Shown: positions 49,566-61,660 of the stretch, in pieces
How positions within the stretch are numbered: the stretch's first letter is position 1
How the letters are laid out: every line of letters begins with the position of its first letter
Assembly: GCF_040939455.1 (NCBI RefSeq)
Contig: NC_134136.1
Location: 107,620,014-107,684,013, forward strand
DNA length: 64,000 nt
Direction: 5' to 3'
Origin: Microcebus murinus
Lineage: Eukaryota; Chordata; Mammalia; Primates; Cheirogaleidae
Translations under genes and position numbers: made by a program
The notes under the pieces: generated by a model
Told to the model about the DNA's origin: nothing
The model's database searches: none
What the model saw: only the letters and a program-made list of their open reading frames with translations

Positions 49566-50773
49566 ATAAGCTTTACAGGTATTACTAAATGGATGGTAGC
49601 TATAAGTGACTTAAAGGGGCAATGCTTTTTTTATCCTTTGCTGATTAACACAGTATTTGGTTTATGTGTCTAACAAGAAAATGCTTTTGTTTTTATCTTT
49701 GTCCATTAAAATTCCCACTTCATTTCTAGGTTTTTATTTTTTCAAAAATTATTAATGGGTTTTAAAGAAAAAGAAAGGTTATTACACAAAGTTGAAAATA
49801 TTAAGAAATAGTAAATAGTAAGATTTTTAAAAATTATCTCAAACTGTCTTGAAAGCCAAATGGTAAATCTACATAAAGAAAGGCTCAGAGTTTATTCTTA
49901 AGCAATAAAAGAGGAAAGAAAATAGAGAAATAATGATAATTCTATGCCTTTTTTCCCCTAGGCATAGTAGAGAAGAACCACCAAGGCTGAGGATAAGAGG
50001 TGCCCACTGCACACAAATTATTTGCCTATTCTCATTTGAATTTCCCTATGTGGGTCCTTCTGCTTATGCAATACCTTGGGAGAATTATAATCAACTCTTT
50101 CACAATGGAGAGTAAGCACATTGGCTCCTGGACTGTGGTGATATTTAGAAGGAAAAGCCTTAGCTTAGGCAACTGAGAAGAAACTGGACAATGGCAAAAT
50201 CCACCCCATTGTACATGTCCTCAAATAGAAATGCTTAATACATCCCAAGAGTATATAATAATACAGTCAATAATTGTTCTTTAAGAAAAGAGAGAAAATA
50301 TAGGCAAAATATAAGAGAATAGTATATAAACAAAAACAATTTTAATGTGGCGAGCTGAATAAACTATAACTGGAAGAGAAAGGGTCAATATAAGATCAAT
50401 AAATTTTTATTGTATAAATAATATTTAGTCCCCAAACATAAATGAACACAATATTGGCTGTGTTTATCTTTGTTGTTTTAAAAATGAATTATTCAAATTA
50501 TATATAGCTATAGCTAAACAGCAAGGACTTTTGCCACCCAAACTAAGACTTATTACTCTGATAATCCAAATTATCTTTTAAAAAGTGCCACTTGTGGCAA
50601 TACTTTATTGCTAATCCTAATTATCTACCTTCTCAACAATCTAAAAAGTAGCAATTATTTTGAACATTTATTGAATATGGAGTAACTGTATAGCATTTGT
50701 ATTGAATGCACTGCTAATATTGGTAAAATATAATTCCAACATTTTCATAGTGTTCAAATTTTCATTTTATATT
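49566..50773. other. Unique AT-rich DNA, no gene seen
   Basis: No recognised repeat. A 60-codon open frame at 49933-50115 has no supporting features. Confidence 0.5.
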
Positions 50774-50786
50774 TGTTGTCTTTTTT

Positions 50787-51387
50787 TTAATTTCATCATA
50801 TTATGGAGGTACAAATATTGTTAGGGTTACAAATATTGCCCCTGTCCCCCCTCCCTCCCCCCGATGTGTCCAATCCCCCGGTGGTGTGTACCACACACGT
50901 TATGGAAGCATACACCCCTTTCCTCCTCCCCCCTTCCCGCCTGCCCACCACCCCATAAAAAGTTTTGTTTTGATTTTTTTTTGACATTTTGGTTACATTG
51001 TATATCTTTGCCTCTCCCTAAGAAGGGTTAGAGTTATGCCCTTCCCCTCCAAAATACTCACCACCTCCCTAAGATTGGGTCCCCCTCCCCGAATCCCTGG
51101 TGAGTATTGCCACCATTTGAAAACCATAGTTTTAATCAGTCAGTACCAATTTGATGGCGAGTAGATGTAGAGCCCATTTTCCATGTCTTGTGTAGCCTCA
51201 CTTTGGATAACGGGCTTAAGCTTAAACCAGGATAGCATAAACAGTGCTAGCTCACCATCATTTCTTAGGATTGAGTAATATTCCATTGTGAGGATATACC
51301 ACATTTTAATTATCCACTCATGAATTGATGGGCTCTTGGGTTATTTCCATGACCGTGCAATAGTGAATTGTGCTGCTATAAATATTC
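50787..51387 (-). mobile_element. Strepsirrhine L1 3' end with a duplicated 3' module
   Basis: Minus-strand L1. The 3' terminus (CATCATATTATGGAGGTAC) lies at 50797 and the ORF2 end (ACCACATTTTAATTATCCACTC) at 51300. The 3'UTR is longer than in the other young copies: after the usual terminal module comes a T-rich tract (50960-50982) and a second version of the module (TTTTGGTTACATTGTATATC). A possible target-site duplication is TGTTGTCTTTTTT at 50774-50786 and 51388-51400. Confidence 0.82.
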
Positions 51388-51400
51388 TGTTGTCTTTTTT

Positions 51401-52399
51401 AATACTAGAATTATGAAGAACTTTTTGAAACAATTAAAATTATTTTATTATTATTGCTTATTTTTTAATATTTTGCATGCTAATATTATTGAAGGTCTAA
51501 AAGATTAATATTCCCATTTTTCTGAAACAAAAAATATTCAGCAAATATTTATCAAATACTCAATATTTTTAATCACTATGCTAAATACTATGAGTGATTA
51601 TTTTTCTATTTATCTTAAAATCTCTACTCTGAAGATTTCATTCCATTTGATGAAATTTAGGTATGAAGAAAAATAAGACAATTCAATAATATAATTCAGA
51701 ACATGAATAGTGATCAGATGAATGGCAAAACCAAAAATGTATTCTAAATTCAGAATAGGATGAGTTCATTGGAGTTGGAAAAAGCTGGGAAGATGTTGAG
51801 TTGGTTCATACTGATCAAGATGAAATCTATAGGGGAATCCATGTATAATGAGGAAATTATCATAATTATTTGTGGCTAATATTAATTCAGGAGAACATTT
51901 ATAATTCAGTTAAACTTTCAAGATCAGACAAAAGAAAAATAAAACAGAATAATGAAATGGGTTACATTATTTGAACTACAAAATTGAAGTAAGTCATCAC
52001 CTTATTGGGAGTATTTTGAGATAAAATTAAAAAGTCTTTCTCAAGAGTTAAGTTTGAAATTACACATGTTGTGAGGAGCTGATTGGAATTGTTGCCCTGT
52101 AGTGGTATTCCTCCTTATGGTATGCCGTTAAAATGAAAAAAAAAAAAAATCACAAGCAAATGATGCAAATGGTAATTAGAAGTGAAGCTGCTCATGATTT
52201 GGTTCTTTACATTAGTCTGGGAAAGAGTTGAGACATTAGTTGGTCATATCACATCTGTGAGTCAAAATCAAAGGTAAAAATAGCACAGAGAGAAAGATTA
52301 GAGACAAACTTCAGCCACTTGCTTCTGCTTGCAGTAAGCCCTTGGAAAACTGACAAATCCAGAAATAATTAAAAGCCAATGGGTTTTAATAACCATGAG
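51401..52399. other. Mostly unassigned AT-rich DNA
   Basis: 51535-51900 has words such as CAGCAAATATTTATCAAATAC that resemble an ancient mammalian repeat, but the match is weak. No gene. Confidence 0.4.
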
Positions 52400-52490
52400 G
52401 CTAAAAGGTGTCTTGTTCACCAGTGTATTCCCAACACATAGCATGGTATCTGACACTCCCCAAATATTCACTGAATGATTGATTGCACAT
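52400..52490 (+). mobile_element. L2 LINE 3' fragment
   Basis: TTGTTCACCAGTGTATTCCCAA, then ACATAGCATGGTATCTGACA, then AATATTCACTGAATGATTGATTG follows the L2 3' consensus order. Confidence 0.65.
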
Positions 52491-54664
52491 TGTAAACTAC
52501 AATATCAATATCTCCCACCTCTAAGCATTATCCAGAGATGGTAGCTGGGCAATATAGCAATAAAGGTGACTGCTTGCAACTGCCACCTCAGCCCCTACCT
52601 AACACACGGTACATCAAATACCACCCCTGTTGTGACATGTTTTGAATTTGTCTAAGTTAAAGTTCAAATATGGTACTTTTAACCTTGGTTACAATCTCTG
52701 AATAATGCATTTTATAAATAGCAATAGATTTTTTTTTATAAAAGAAGCATTTATCATGCAAGAGAAAGGACATTGTTTCAAGAATAATAATCAGTAGAGT
52801 TAGTGGCACCCTTCTTAATGAGACAATGTATAGCCCATTGTTTTCCATTTAAATGTCAATGTGCATACATATAAACAACGTAAAGGTCATGTACACCTTG
52901 CAAATATTCCTGCATTTCTAACTAATATAATCCAGTTTTTGAGCTCAAATATCAAATTATATCCCTTTCTGCCACCTAGAATTTTGAACTTCTGACATTC
53001 AGTGAATCCTAAAAGTTTCACATTTTTATATTTTTAAGAGGCCATATGAAGCCATTTGCAATTAGTATATGCTGTACTGTGGCTTTGATTGAGGATGCAC
53101 CCTAACTGTTGAATCATCAAAACAACTACAGCAGTATTTTACAACTTCACTTATGCATAATGTGAAGTAATACGCATGCCTGCCCTCTGTAAATATCAGA
53201 GGCAATTTGTTTGGCTCCACATTTTATTTTACTTTCAGGATTACACTACTCACTAACTTCAACAAAAGCAATATAATAAGAAATATTGCCTCACAATACC
53301 ATAGCTCTGTCCGTCAATAGCAAAAATTCTCAATCTTAATACCAGTGCCAGGAGATGAATCTCATTATGGTAATTCACTGATCGTATATGGATTCACATT
53401 TCCCAGCATACATAAGAGAATACAAAACAAACACAAGTCAGATAAGCAATCCGATAACTAAAGGTTTTTTTTTTTTTTTTTTTTTTTTGGTCAAAGATAT
53501 TGAAGTGTACGTTAGAAATAAACTAATGTCATATCTTCATTAATGAAAAAAAATGTAAGCACAGACTTTACATAATTAGTTCTAGGTTACACAGGTAGTT
53601 TGATGGTAAATTCTAGAGAATTCTGCTATTCATATTTCTTAATTATTCTTTCCATTATATTTTATATATTACATTGATGTTAACTACCACCAAATCAGCA
53701 CTAACTATAACTTGATAGTTTTAAAAAACTAAACTAAAATATTTAGAAATCACATATTGAGAATATTGAGAAATGCAGCAAGATCCAAGGTAGTCTAAAG
53801 GGTCAGAGAGTCTGTTAACTAGATTACATGCATGTAAGACATATCCTGGAAATTTATGCACAAAAGAAGAGGGGAAAGTATATTTTTAGTAAAGTTCATT
53901 TTCTATTAATTTACAGGATAAGGTGAAGAATAAAAAACCACACCAGGGAGATCAATAATAGAGAATTACATGTACAAATTCATTAGCTAAAATAAGGTTT
54001 TGTAATTTGAGTAATAGCTTCCCAATAATTATATAAACACTGAATTCCACCTTTAAAATAATTTTTAGTACTAGTCTTCAAAATTTGGGGCTTACTAAGT
54101 ATGAACTGTGTGTCTGAAACACCCCTAGTGGAATCTGCCATTGAGAAGCCCATGATGGAGATGTGTTACATGACTGGTTTGTGCTACATCCATATATTTA
54201 CTTCCTCCATGAAGACTGAGGGCTTGGAAACATTGTTAAACTTTTATAACAAAGATTCTAAGACTATTTCCTTCATAGCAAAGTCAGCTCTGGGTCTGAA
54301 CTCTGGGCAGCATGCTGGTCCTTGACACAGGTAATGAATTAGATCAACCACAGGGCCTAATTTACATAGCCTTGACTCGCCACTTGTTTGTGTTCTACGC
54401 AATGGCATTAGAGCAGATTTTGGGTTTTGTATGTTTTTGTTTTGTTTCTTTTGTTTTCTAAGCAAAGTCTCCTATCCCATCCTGAATATAAAATCCAGGC
54501 TATACGGAGTTTTAAGAGATTTTACCTAGATTTTGTGCAAGTCACTTGGTTTGACTGAATCAATGTATGTATGGTACCACCTAGTAAATGTTACTCTTAT
54601 ATGCGTTCAAAAGAATAAACACTTCTAAAAATGTGCTCATACGAAATACCTAAAATTATAAATG
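52491..54664. other. Unique DNA with a poly(T) tract, no gene seen
   Basis: 53465-53488 is 24 consecutive T with no SINE or LINE attached. 52900-53220 is less AT-rich and has no repeat signature. A 74-codon open frame at 54101-54325 has no recognisable domain. Confidence 0.45.
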
Positions 54665-54840
54665 AATACTGGTGGAGAGTCAAGCTTGGGAATCAGAGAG
54701 CCTAGGTTTAAATCTCGGCTCTACCATTGAGTAGCTGAGCCACCTGTGTACTTTAGACCCTTTGAATTTTGGCTTTTCTCATCTGAAAAATGGACTAAGT
54801 GTTGGGTTGCTGTAAGAAATAGACTTAATCCTAAGCAAAA
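54665..54840 (+). mobile_element. MIR SINE
   Basis: GAATCAGAGAGCCTAGGTTT, then AATCTCGGCTCTACCATTGAG, then TTTTCTCATCTGAAAAATGGAC follows the MIR 5' half and core. Confidence 0.8.
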
Positions 54841-56165
54841 TTCCAGATATGACTATTTTAAATGTCAGCAATTATTTTTCTACTTAAAATAGTGTATATG
54901 TTTATGTATCACCAAAAATTCTTTCTAGGACAAGCTGAGACATACCATAAGTAAGTGTCAACACCTGTGACACATGCAATTAATGTTAGAGAAGGCCAGA
55001 AAGAAGAGAGATTAAGGTTGGCATTTTGGTATTTAGGAAGTGTTTCAAAGAAAATGTGGGATTCTGCTAGACTGTGGAACTTGGATATGAACTTGAACTA
55101 AATGAAAAACATTTTCATGGTGAATTAAACAGGACTAAAAGTAAATATGGGAATGAGCAGGGCAGACTATTAGCATCCTAGAAAAATGGGGAAATGTTGA
55201 GACAATCATGTGCCGACAGAAAAACATATGACATATACTTGCATAAATACATATTCCATATATGCATGCATGTCTATGTATATTTACATACATATACATA
55301 TACTTTGCAGTCAGAAAACACTACTACCAACACTACAAGTCATAATTATGTAGTGAGACTATAAAATTATATGATTGTTTTCTTTGAAGTTCATTGAAAT
55401 CACAGATATTACTTGTAAATTTCAAGTCAGTATACATACCTACTTCTTAAACAGGATCAGTAATATTTCATTTAGCAAGCTGAAATCTTTGTTATACTTG
55501 GAATCCAAGAGATTTTCCTGTTACATATAAATTTCTTATTCAAATGTACCACTACTAGTTAAGTTTCTTTCATGTCCCTGCGATTTGGCAAATGCCACTG
55601 GAGAAGTTCTCAAACATGTATTTGAATACAGGTTCTAGTACATGTTAAAGGTCACATCAGGCCATGGTGAAATAGGAAACACACAGACATTGGAATGTTT
55701 TTTTAAAAAATTCTTACTCTTTAAATTCTGTGATCAGGTCCTTCCAACTTTCTATGCTGGTAAAATGTCTTTTTCTTTTATGTTACAATGGTGAGAGTCC
55801 CTATTTAGCAAAATAATAATATGGCAACTCAAGGTCAATCTCTGATTTGTTTCTAACTTGTTTTAAATTTACTTGAACCATGAAGTCCAAAAGCCCAGAG
55901 AACACAAAACTAAGCAATGTTATTTGAAAATCTTACATAAGTTGAACTACCATTTCTCAAGTTGTTTTCTATGGATTGCCCCAATTAAATTCAGCAAACA
56001 GATGCTGGCATTGCAAGTGAAATAGAAAGTAAAAACCTATGACATTTTTTTATTTTGGCAAAAATACATAAGGTATGAATTACTTGGGTTAACATGAATA
56101 TTATAATAGGAACTAAAATGATGGCTCTAATTGCATTAGAATCGAGTTATAAGAAACTGAACTAA
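54841..56165. other. Unique AT-rich DNA, no gene seen
   Basis: An ATATGCATGCATG / ACATATACATATAC stretch lies at 55225-55305. No gene or clear repeat. Confidence 0.5.
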
Positions 56166-56333
56166 GCCTGTTTTTAAAAACTTTTTAAAATTTAAGTTCA
56201 CAAGAAGTTTTTAAAAATGTACAGAGTGGTCCTGTGCACCCTCCCCTGAGGCTTACTCAATATTTACATCTTGCAAAACCATAGTACATTCATCATTTCT
56301 TTGTGTTCAGAACATTCCAATTCCAATTCCACT

Positions 56334-56535
56334 TTTCTAGTTATTTTGAAATTCACAATAAATTATTGTCAACTATAGTCGCCTTATTGTGCAACCGAAC
56401 ACTAGATCTTGTTCCTTCTAGCTGTATTTTTGTACCCATTAAGCACCGTCTCTCTTTATCATTACACATTATATGCTTCTTTCAAAATATCACATGTACC
56501 ATATAAATATGTACTTTATGTATTCATAAAAATTA
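56334..56535 (+). mobile_element. L1MA-type 3' end with probable 5' inversion
   Basis: 56334-56455 reads as antisense L1 3'UTR (TTATTGTCAACTATAGTCGCC, TGTATTTTTGTACCCATTAA). 56456-56535 reads as the sense terminus (CATTACACATTATATGCTTC, AATATCACATGTACCATATAAA, ATAAAAATTAAAAAT). This is the twin-priming arrangement. No clear target-site duplication is seen. Confidence 0.6.
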
Positions 56536-56774
56536 AAAATTTGAAAAATACACAGTACGATAACAAAACAACTGACATTGGTATAATCTATAGACCTTAT
56601 TCAGATTTCAGCATTTATGCATGCACTCATTTTTGTGTGTACAGCTATACTTAATTTTACCACATCACTTCATATAAATATAAACACAAAGTGTTATATA
56701 AATGTACCATCACTGCAAGAAACCTCATATTTTCCTTCCATAGCCACATCCATCACCTTCCCCCAATCCCTATA

Positions 56775-57085
56775 ACATTTTGCTGAGTGAAAGAAGCCAA
56801 TCACAAAGGATAACACATTGTATAATAACTTTTATATGAAGACTAGAGCACTCAAATCCTTAGAGACAGAAAATAGCTGAGTGGTTGTCAGAGGCTGGGT
56901 GAGGGAGGAATGAGAACTGACTGCTTAATGGGTACATTGTTTCCTTTTGAAGTAATGGAAATATTTTGGACCAAAATAGAGGTGGTAGTTGCACAACATC
57001 CTGAATGTACTAAATACTACTGAATTGCACTTTAAAATGTTACTTTTATGTTCTATGAATTTCACCTCAATTTAAAAAATCTAAT
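56775..57085 (+). mobile_element. L1M 3' end, plus strand
   Basis: GCTGAGTGAAAGAAGCCAATC, then GTGGTTGTCAGAGGCTGGG, then GTGGTAGTTGCACAACATC, then TGAATTGCACTTTAAAATG follows an L1MB/L1MD 3'UTR in sense. It sits between minus-strand L1M parts. Confidence 0.7.
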
Positions 57086-58469
57086 CTGAAGGCATCCTGA
57101 TGGTCCCTGGGGGAAACTAGATACAGAATGGGCTCCACAGTTTCCTGAAAACCCACAAGCAGACATCCCTTTAAGAGATATATCCCCTGGAAACTCCCTT
57201 TTGTGATATGTTTATGACTCTTGGACATTATGGGCTGAGCAGTCACAAAAGAAACCAGCCGTGCTCAAATGTATTTTGCTTCCAGGGATTTTTTTCACAC
57301 TCAGCCTCCTATCCTCTCACACAGACACAGACACAACCACAACCACAAACAGACATACTCGGTGCTGTATCTGTGGATCCAACCTCTGAGCTCTTGAGAT
57401 GGAGAGGTTCACAAGCTGGCAACCACTCATCTATTTGCCATCTGTCTCTATAATAATGTTACTTCACAAATGTTATGTAAATGGAAACATGCAATCAATA
57501 TGCATCCATTTGAGATTTTTCCATATAGCATAAGTTACATGAGGTTTATCCAAGTTGTTGCATGCATTAATAGTTTGTTCCTTTTTATTGCTGAGTATTA
57601 TTCCATGCTATGCATGTGCTACAGTTTGGTTTTTTAAACCATTCACATATTGCAGGATATTTGGATAATGTCCTATGTTTGGCTATTATGAATAAGGCTG
57701 CTATGAATATTTGTGTATAAGTTTCTGCATGAAAACAAGTTTTCATCTATTTCGAATGAGTAAGAGTGCAATTGCTGAGTCATATACTGAGTCCATTTTT
57801 AGTTTTAAAATGAACTGCCAAGCTATTTTCCAGTGTGGCTGTACCATTTTATATTCTTACCAGCAACATAGGAGTGATTTAGCTTCTCTGCTTCCTTGCC
57901 AGCATTTGGTATCTATTTTCTTATTTTAGCCATTTTGACTGGTTGTGATGACAGTCATTAATTTTGGTTTTAGTTTCTATTGCTAATTGCTATTGATGTT
58001 GAACATCTTTCGTTGCATTTATATATGCCCTGTGTACATCTTTATCTGTGAAATGTCTGTACATGTCTTTTGTTTATTTTCTGATTGGATTTTTTAGTAT
58101 TGACTTACGAGAGTCCTTTATATATTCTAAATGCTAGTCCTTGGCCAGATATGTGGTTTGCAAATATTTTCCCCCAGTCTATAGCTTGTATTTCATCTTC
58201 TTAATAGCATATTTTGTGGAGCAAAAGTTTTTAATTTTGATGAGGCCTAATTTATTTATCAATTTTTCCTTTTATGGATTGTGTCTTTGAAGTAAAGTCT
58301 AAGAATATTTTGCTTAGCTATGGAGACCAAATATATTCTATTAATATTTTTCTATAAGTTTTATACTTTCATAATTACATTTAAGTCCCTGTGATGTTTA
58401 GGTTGTGTGTGTGTGTGTTTGCCTATGGATGTCCAATTACCACAGCACTATTTAATTTTTTTGATGAAT

Positions 58470-58506
58470 TTTCATTCATTCATTCATTCATCCTTTCATT
58501 CATTAA
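58470..58506. repeat. (ATTC)n microsatellite
   Basis: About eight ATTC units with one CCTT interruption. Confidence 0.85.
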
Positions 58507-58599
58507 TTTATAATTAATTGTATTATTTATAATACAAAAGTATTATATAGATATATGCACAATGAAAAGACAAAAAGGCTACCCATCCTCCACTGAATT

Positions 58600-58772
58600 T
58601 CCCCTTTGTTAAAACAAGGAGGCACAATGAAACATTGAAATTTTTATTACTTGATTGTGGTGATGGTTTCACAGGTGTATGCATATGTTCAAACTCATCA
58701 AACTGCATACATTAAACATGTGCAGGTTTTTGTACATCAATTATACCTCAATAAAGCTATAAAATAAATAAA
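58600..58772 (+). mobile_element. L1ME-type 3' terminus
   Basis: TGATTGTGGTGATGGTTTCACAG, CAAACTCATCAAACTG and ATCAATTATACCTCAATAAAGC make up the well-conserved end of L1ME/L1M 3'UTRs. Confidence 0.8.
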
Positions 58773-58807
58773 CTGGGCCTATTTTAATCTATTTCTGGGT
58801 TTTCTTT

Positions 58808-59290
58808 ATTTTTTTATATTTAAGCATGTTATGGGGGTACAAATGTTTAGGTTACATATAATTGCCTTTGCCCCACCTAAGTCAGAGCTTCAAGTCTGTC
58901 CATCCCCCAGTCAGTGCACACCGTACCCATTAGGTATGAAAATACCCACCCCCTCCTCCCACCTCCATCTGCCCAACACCCAATTACTGTTATTACTATA
59001 TATACACTTAAGTGTTAATTAATTAATTAATACCAATTTGATGGGGAGTACATGTGGTGCTTGTTTTTCCATTCTTGGGATACTTCCCTTAGCAGAATGG
59101 GCTCTAGCTCTATCCAGGATAATACAAGAGGTGCTAGATCACCACTGTTTTTTGTGGCTGAGTAACACTCCATGGTATACATGCACCACATTTTATTAAT
59201 CCACTTATATATTGATGGGCACTTGGATTATTTCCTCATCTTTGCAACTGTGAGTTGTGCTGCTATAAACATTCTAGTGTAGATGTCTTT
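58808..59290 (-). mobile_element. Strepsirrhine-type L1 3' end
   Basis: Minus-strand, 5'-truncated L1. T-rich tail at 58808-58820, terminus CATGTTATGGGGGTACAAATG, the usual short 3'UTR, then the ORF2 end up to AACATTCTAGTGTAGATGTC. There is an (ATTA)n-like tract at 59015-59030. Confidence 0.88.
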
Positions 59291-60001
59291 AATAAAGAAA
59301 TCATATCTGAAACTTAGATGATGTGATAAAATGAACCAATCATTTTTCTTCTCATCTCCCTATTAAAATCACAATTTTCAAAGAGCTTAATTTACTCCTT
59401 AATTTGTGTGTGTTGTATTATAGTGGAGGATCAAATTTATTATAATCATGCTTTAATATTACATATTGATGCATTGCTAATTCAAAGTTACATCGTAATA
59501 GGAAGAAACATACATGTGAAGCCATTCAAATATATTGTTGTTTGTAAAGATTTTGAAAATCAGAAGATCAAAAACAACTCAAAATTCTTTCTGTCAAAAA
59601 TAGCCTGGAGCATGAAACACACCAAAGAAAAGAGATATACAGAGAGTTCTACCCAATCCATAATTTCTCTCCCTTCTCTGAGAACTGCCATCTTTCCCTT
59701 CAACAAATTCATAAGCAGAGTCCTTGGTATCATATTTGTACTGTGTGACATTGCCTCCAGGTCAAAGATGATTGCACTAATATTGAACCCTGAGTCAAAT
59801 TTGGACAAACAGATGCACTTCCTGAAAATTTTTACATAAGATTCATAAAATAAGGACTTGTGCAATGAGGTATGCCCAATAGCATACAACTAGGGGGATC
59901 TAGAGGGAAGGCCCATGACTCCACCATTTCTATGGCCTGATTGTTCAATTTCCCTTTGATTCTACGTATAAATAAACCAGAATACTCACATATACAGCTT
60001 G

Positions 60002-60003
<2 letters not shown>
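59291..60003. other. Unassigned sequence, no gene supported
   Basis: Open frames of 143 codons (plus, 59408-59839) and 109 codons (minus, 59560-59889) overlap on opposite strands. Neither shows a domain. 59640-59960 is less AT-rich and could be an old LTR or DNA-element remnant, but I cannot match it. Confidence 0.4.
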
Positions 60004-60051
<48 letters not shown>

Positions 60052-60371
60052 AGACAGAGTCTCACTTTGTTGTCCAGGCTAGAGTGAGTGCCGTGGCGTC
60101 AGCCTAGCTCACAGCAACCTCAAACTCCTGGGCTTAAGTGATCCTTCTGCCTCAGCCTCCCGAGTAGCTGGGACTACAGGCATGCGCCACCATGCCCGGC
60201 TAATTTTTTATATATATATCAGTTGGCCAATTAATTTCTTTCTATTTTTTATAGTAGAGACGGGGTCTCGCTCTTGCTCAGGCTGGTTTTTTGAACTCCT
60301 GACCTTGAGCAATCCGCCCGCCTCGGCCTCCCAAGAGCTAGGATTACAGGCGTGAGCCACAGCGCCCGGCC
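60004..60371 (-). mobile_element. Lemur-type Alu SINE with a 47-nt pure poly(A) tail
   Basis: The body is 60051-60371 on the minus strand; the tail is 47 T on the plus strand (60004-60050). The left arm keeps an A box (GTGGCTCACGCC on the minus strand). The B-box region reads GAGTTCAAAAAACC, with extra A residues relative to a strong B box. The linker between the arms has an AT-rich insert (TATATATATATCAGTTGGCC). Target-site duplications ACAGCTTGAA flank it at 59994-60003 and 60372-60381. Confidence 0.97.
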
Positions 60372-60381
60372 ACAGCTTGAA

Positions 60382-61014
60382 TTTTGAATTGTATTTGGTT
60401 TGGGTTTCTATTTCTTGTATGGAAGATGAATACTTAATATCTACAAGATGGTTTAAAAAATCAGGTACATTTCAGAAAGAGATGATACTACTTGAGACAC
60501 TGAAGTAAACAAATAACAAGAATATTATCTACCTTACATTATCATGATGCAGATATAAATTTTTAAGAAGCTTGACAACATGTCAGCATTGTATTTTGTA
60601 TATGACTCTGAATAAAACAATATAATAAGGAACATTGAATAATATTCCTCCAAAATATACTTTTTTATTAATAAGAGCTTTACTTTTACTTCCTCATCTC
60701 CAGGTTATTCTTCTCTCCTCTTTATAAATAGCCACCTTACATAACCTTTATGTTCAATTCTTTCAAATAGCTCCATTTTTCACATACATTTCTTTATCAA
60801 TAAACAATATATAATATTGTTGTCATGTGTATGTGTGTGTTCATGATCATTACAAATTTACATAAATGCTAGGTATCCTTCACAGAGATAATAATCTGTC
60901 AAGAGAATTCATGTTTCTCCACTCCATACTGAGGTAGTATTGCCAAAATATAAACTGTTCAGCCTGTAACCACATTTCATAGCCCTTCTTTCATCCAGAT
61001 ATTGTTATTTGATT
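60382..61014. other. Unique AT-rich DNA, no gene seen
   Basis: No recognised repeat or coding frame. Confidence 0.5.
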
Positions 61015-61310
61015 AGCTTCTTGCAATGGAATATGAGTGAAAGTAATTTGTGTCAATTCCGAGTTTGGGACTTTTAAAAGCTAATGTCTTTTCTACTTCC
61101 CCTTTGCCACCCAGTGGTTAACAGCAGAGAATTCTGTGATTGAAGAGATGGAGGAGCAATAAGATAAAAGAAGTTTAGGTCCTTGCATAACCATATGTAG
61201 GAAAGCCACATGCTGTCATGGATTGTCAGGGACTGACACATGAGCAAACAATAAAACTCTATTGTGTTAAGCCATTTTAATTTTGTTAGAGTATAATGGC
61301 TAGTCTTAAA
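61015..61310 (+). mobile_element. Ancient interspersed repeat, family uncertain
   Basis: GCAATGGAATATGAGTGAAAG, then GAGATGGAGGAGCAATAAGA, then CTCTATTGTGTTAAGCCATTTT is a familiar order from a common old mammalian repeat of LTR type. I cannot name the family safely. Confidence 0.5.
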
Positions 61311-61420
61311 ATAATGAATGTACATACGGTCATACTTTCCTATCATTCTACAACTTTCCTTTTTTTCACTCAACATTATGTATTTGGGGCATATTGTTAT
61401 TGTTATATATAGAACTAATA

Positions 61421-61652
61421 CAGGGTTTCCCAAAGCTGGTATTATTAACACTATGGCCTGAATAGTTCTTTATGGGGGAGGCATTGTCGTTTGCATTATG
61501 GGATATTTAGCAGTATCCCTGGCCTCTATCTACCCGATGTTATTACAATGACCACAACCTTCCCACCCCATTCATTACAATAAACAAAATGTCTCTAGAC
61601 ATTGCCAGGTGTCCTCTTTTTGGACACAATCATGCCTGGTTGAGAACCACTG
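61421..61652 (-). mobile_element. MER5A (hAT-Charlie, non-autonomous)
   Basis: Read on the minus strand it starts CAGTGGTTCTCAACC and contains GGACACCTGGCAATGTCTAG, GGCCAGGGATACTGC and a terminal CTTTGGGAAACCCTG. The 8-bp flanks AACTAATA (61413-61420) and ATTTAATA (61653-61660) agree at 6 of 8, consistent with an old target-site duplication. Confidence 0.88.
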
Positions 61653-61660
61653 ATTTAATA

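Larger units (their letters stand above)
56166..58445 (-). mobile_element. Old L1M LINE, interrupted by younger L1 pieces
   Basis: The 3'UTR part is at 56166-56333 and 56540-56770 (ACAGAGTGGTCCTGTGCACCCTC, ACCTTATTCAGATTTCAG). The ORF2 end and body run from about 57460 to 58445 (ATCCAAGTTGTTGCATGCAT, AATAAGGCTGCTATGAATATT, TGTGGCTGTACCATTTTATATTC, GGATGTCCAATTACC). The gaps hold other L1 pieces and about 330 bp (57090-57420) that I cannot assign. Confidence 0.75.

Noticed and set aside
53465..53488. 24-nt T run as a SINE tail
   Set aside because: No Alu, MIR or L1 3' end adjoins it on either strand.
59408..59839. 143-codon open frame
   Set aside because: No domain, no homologue recognised, and an overlapping 109-codon frame lies on the other strand. 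Chance or old-repeat sequence is more likely.
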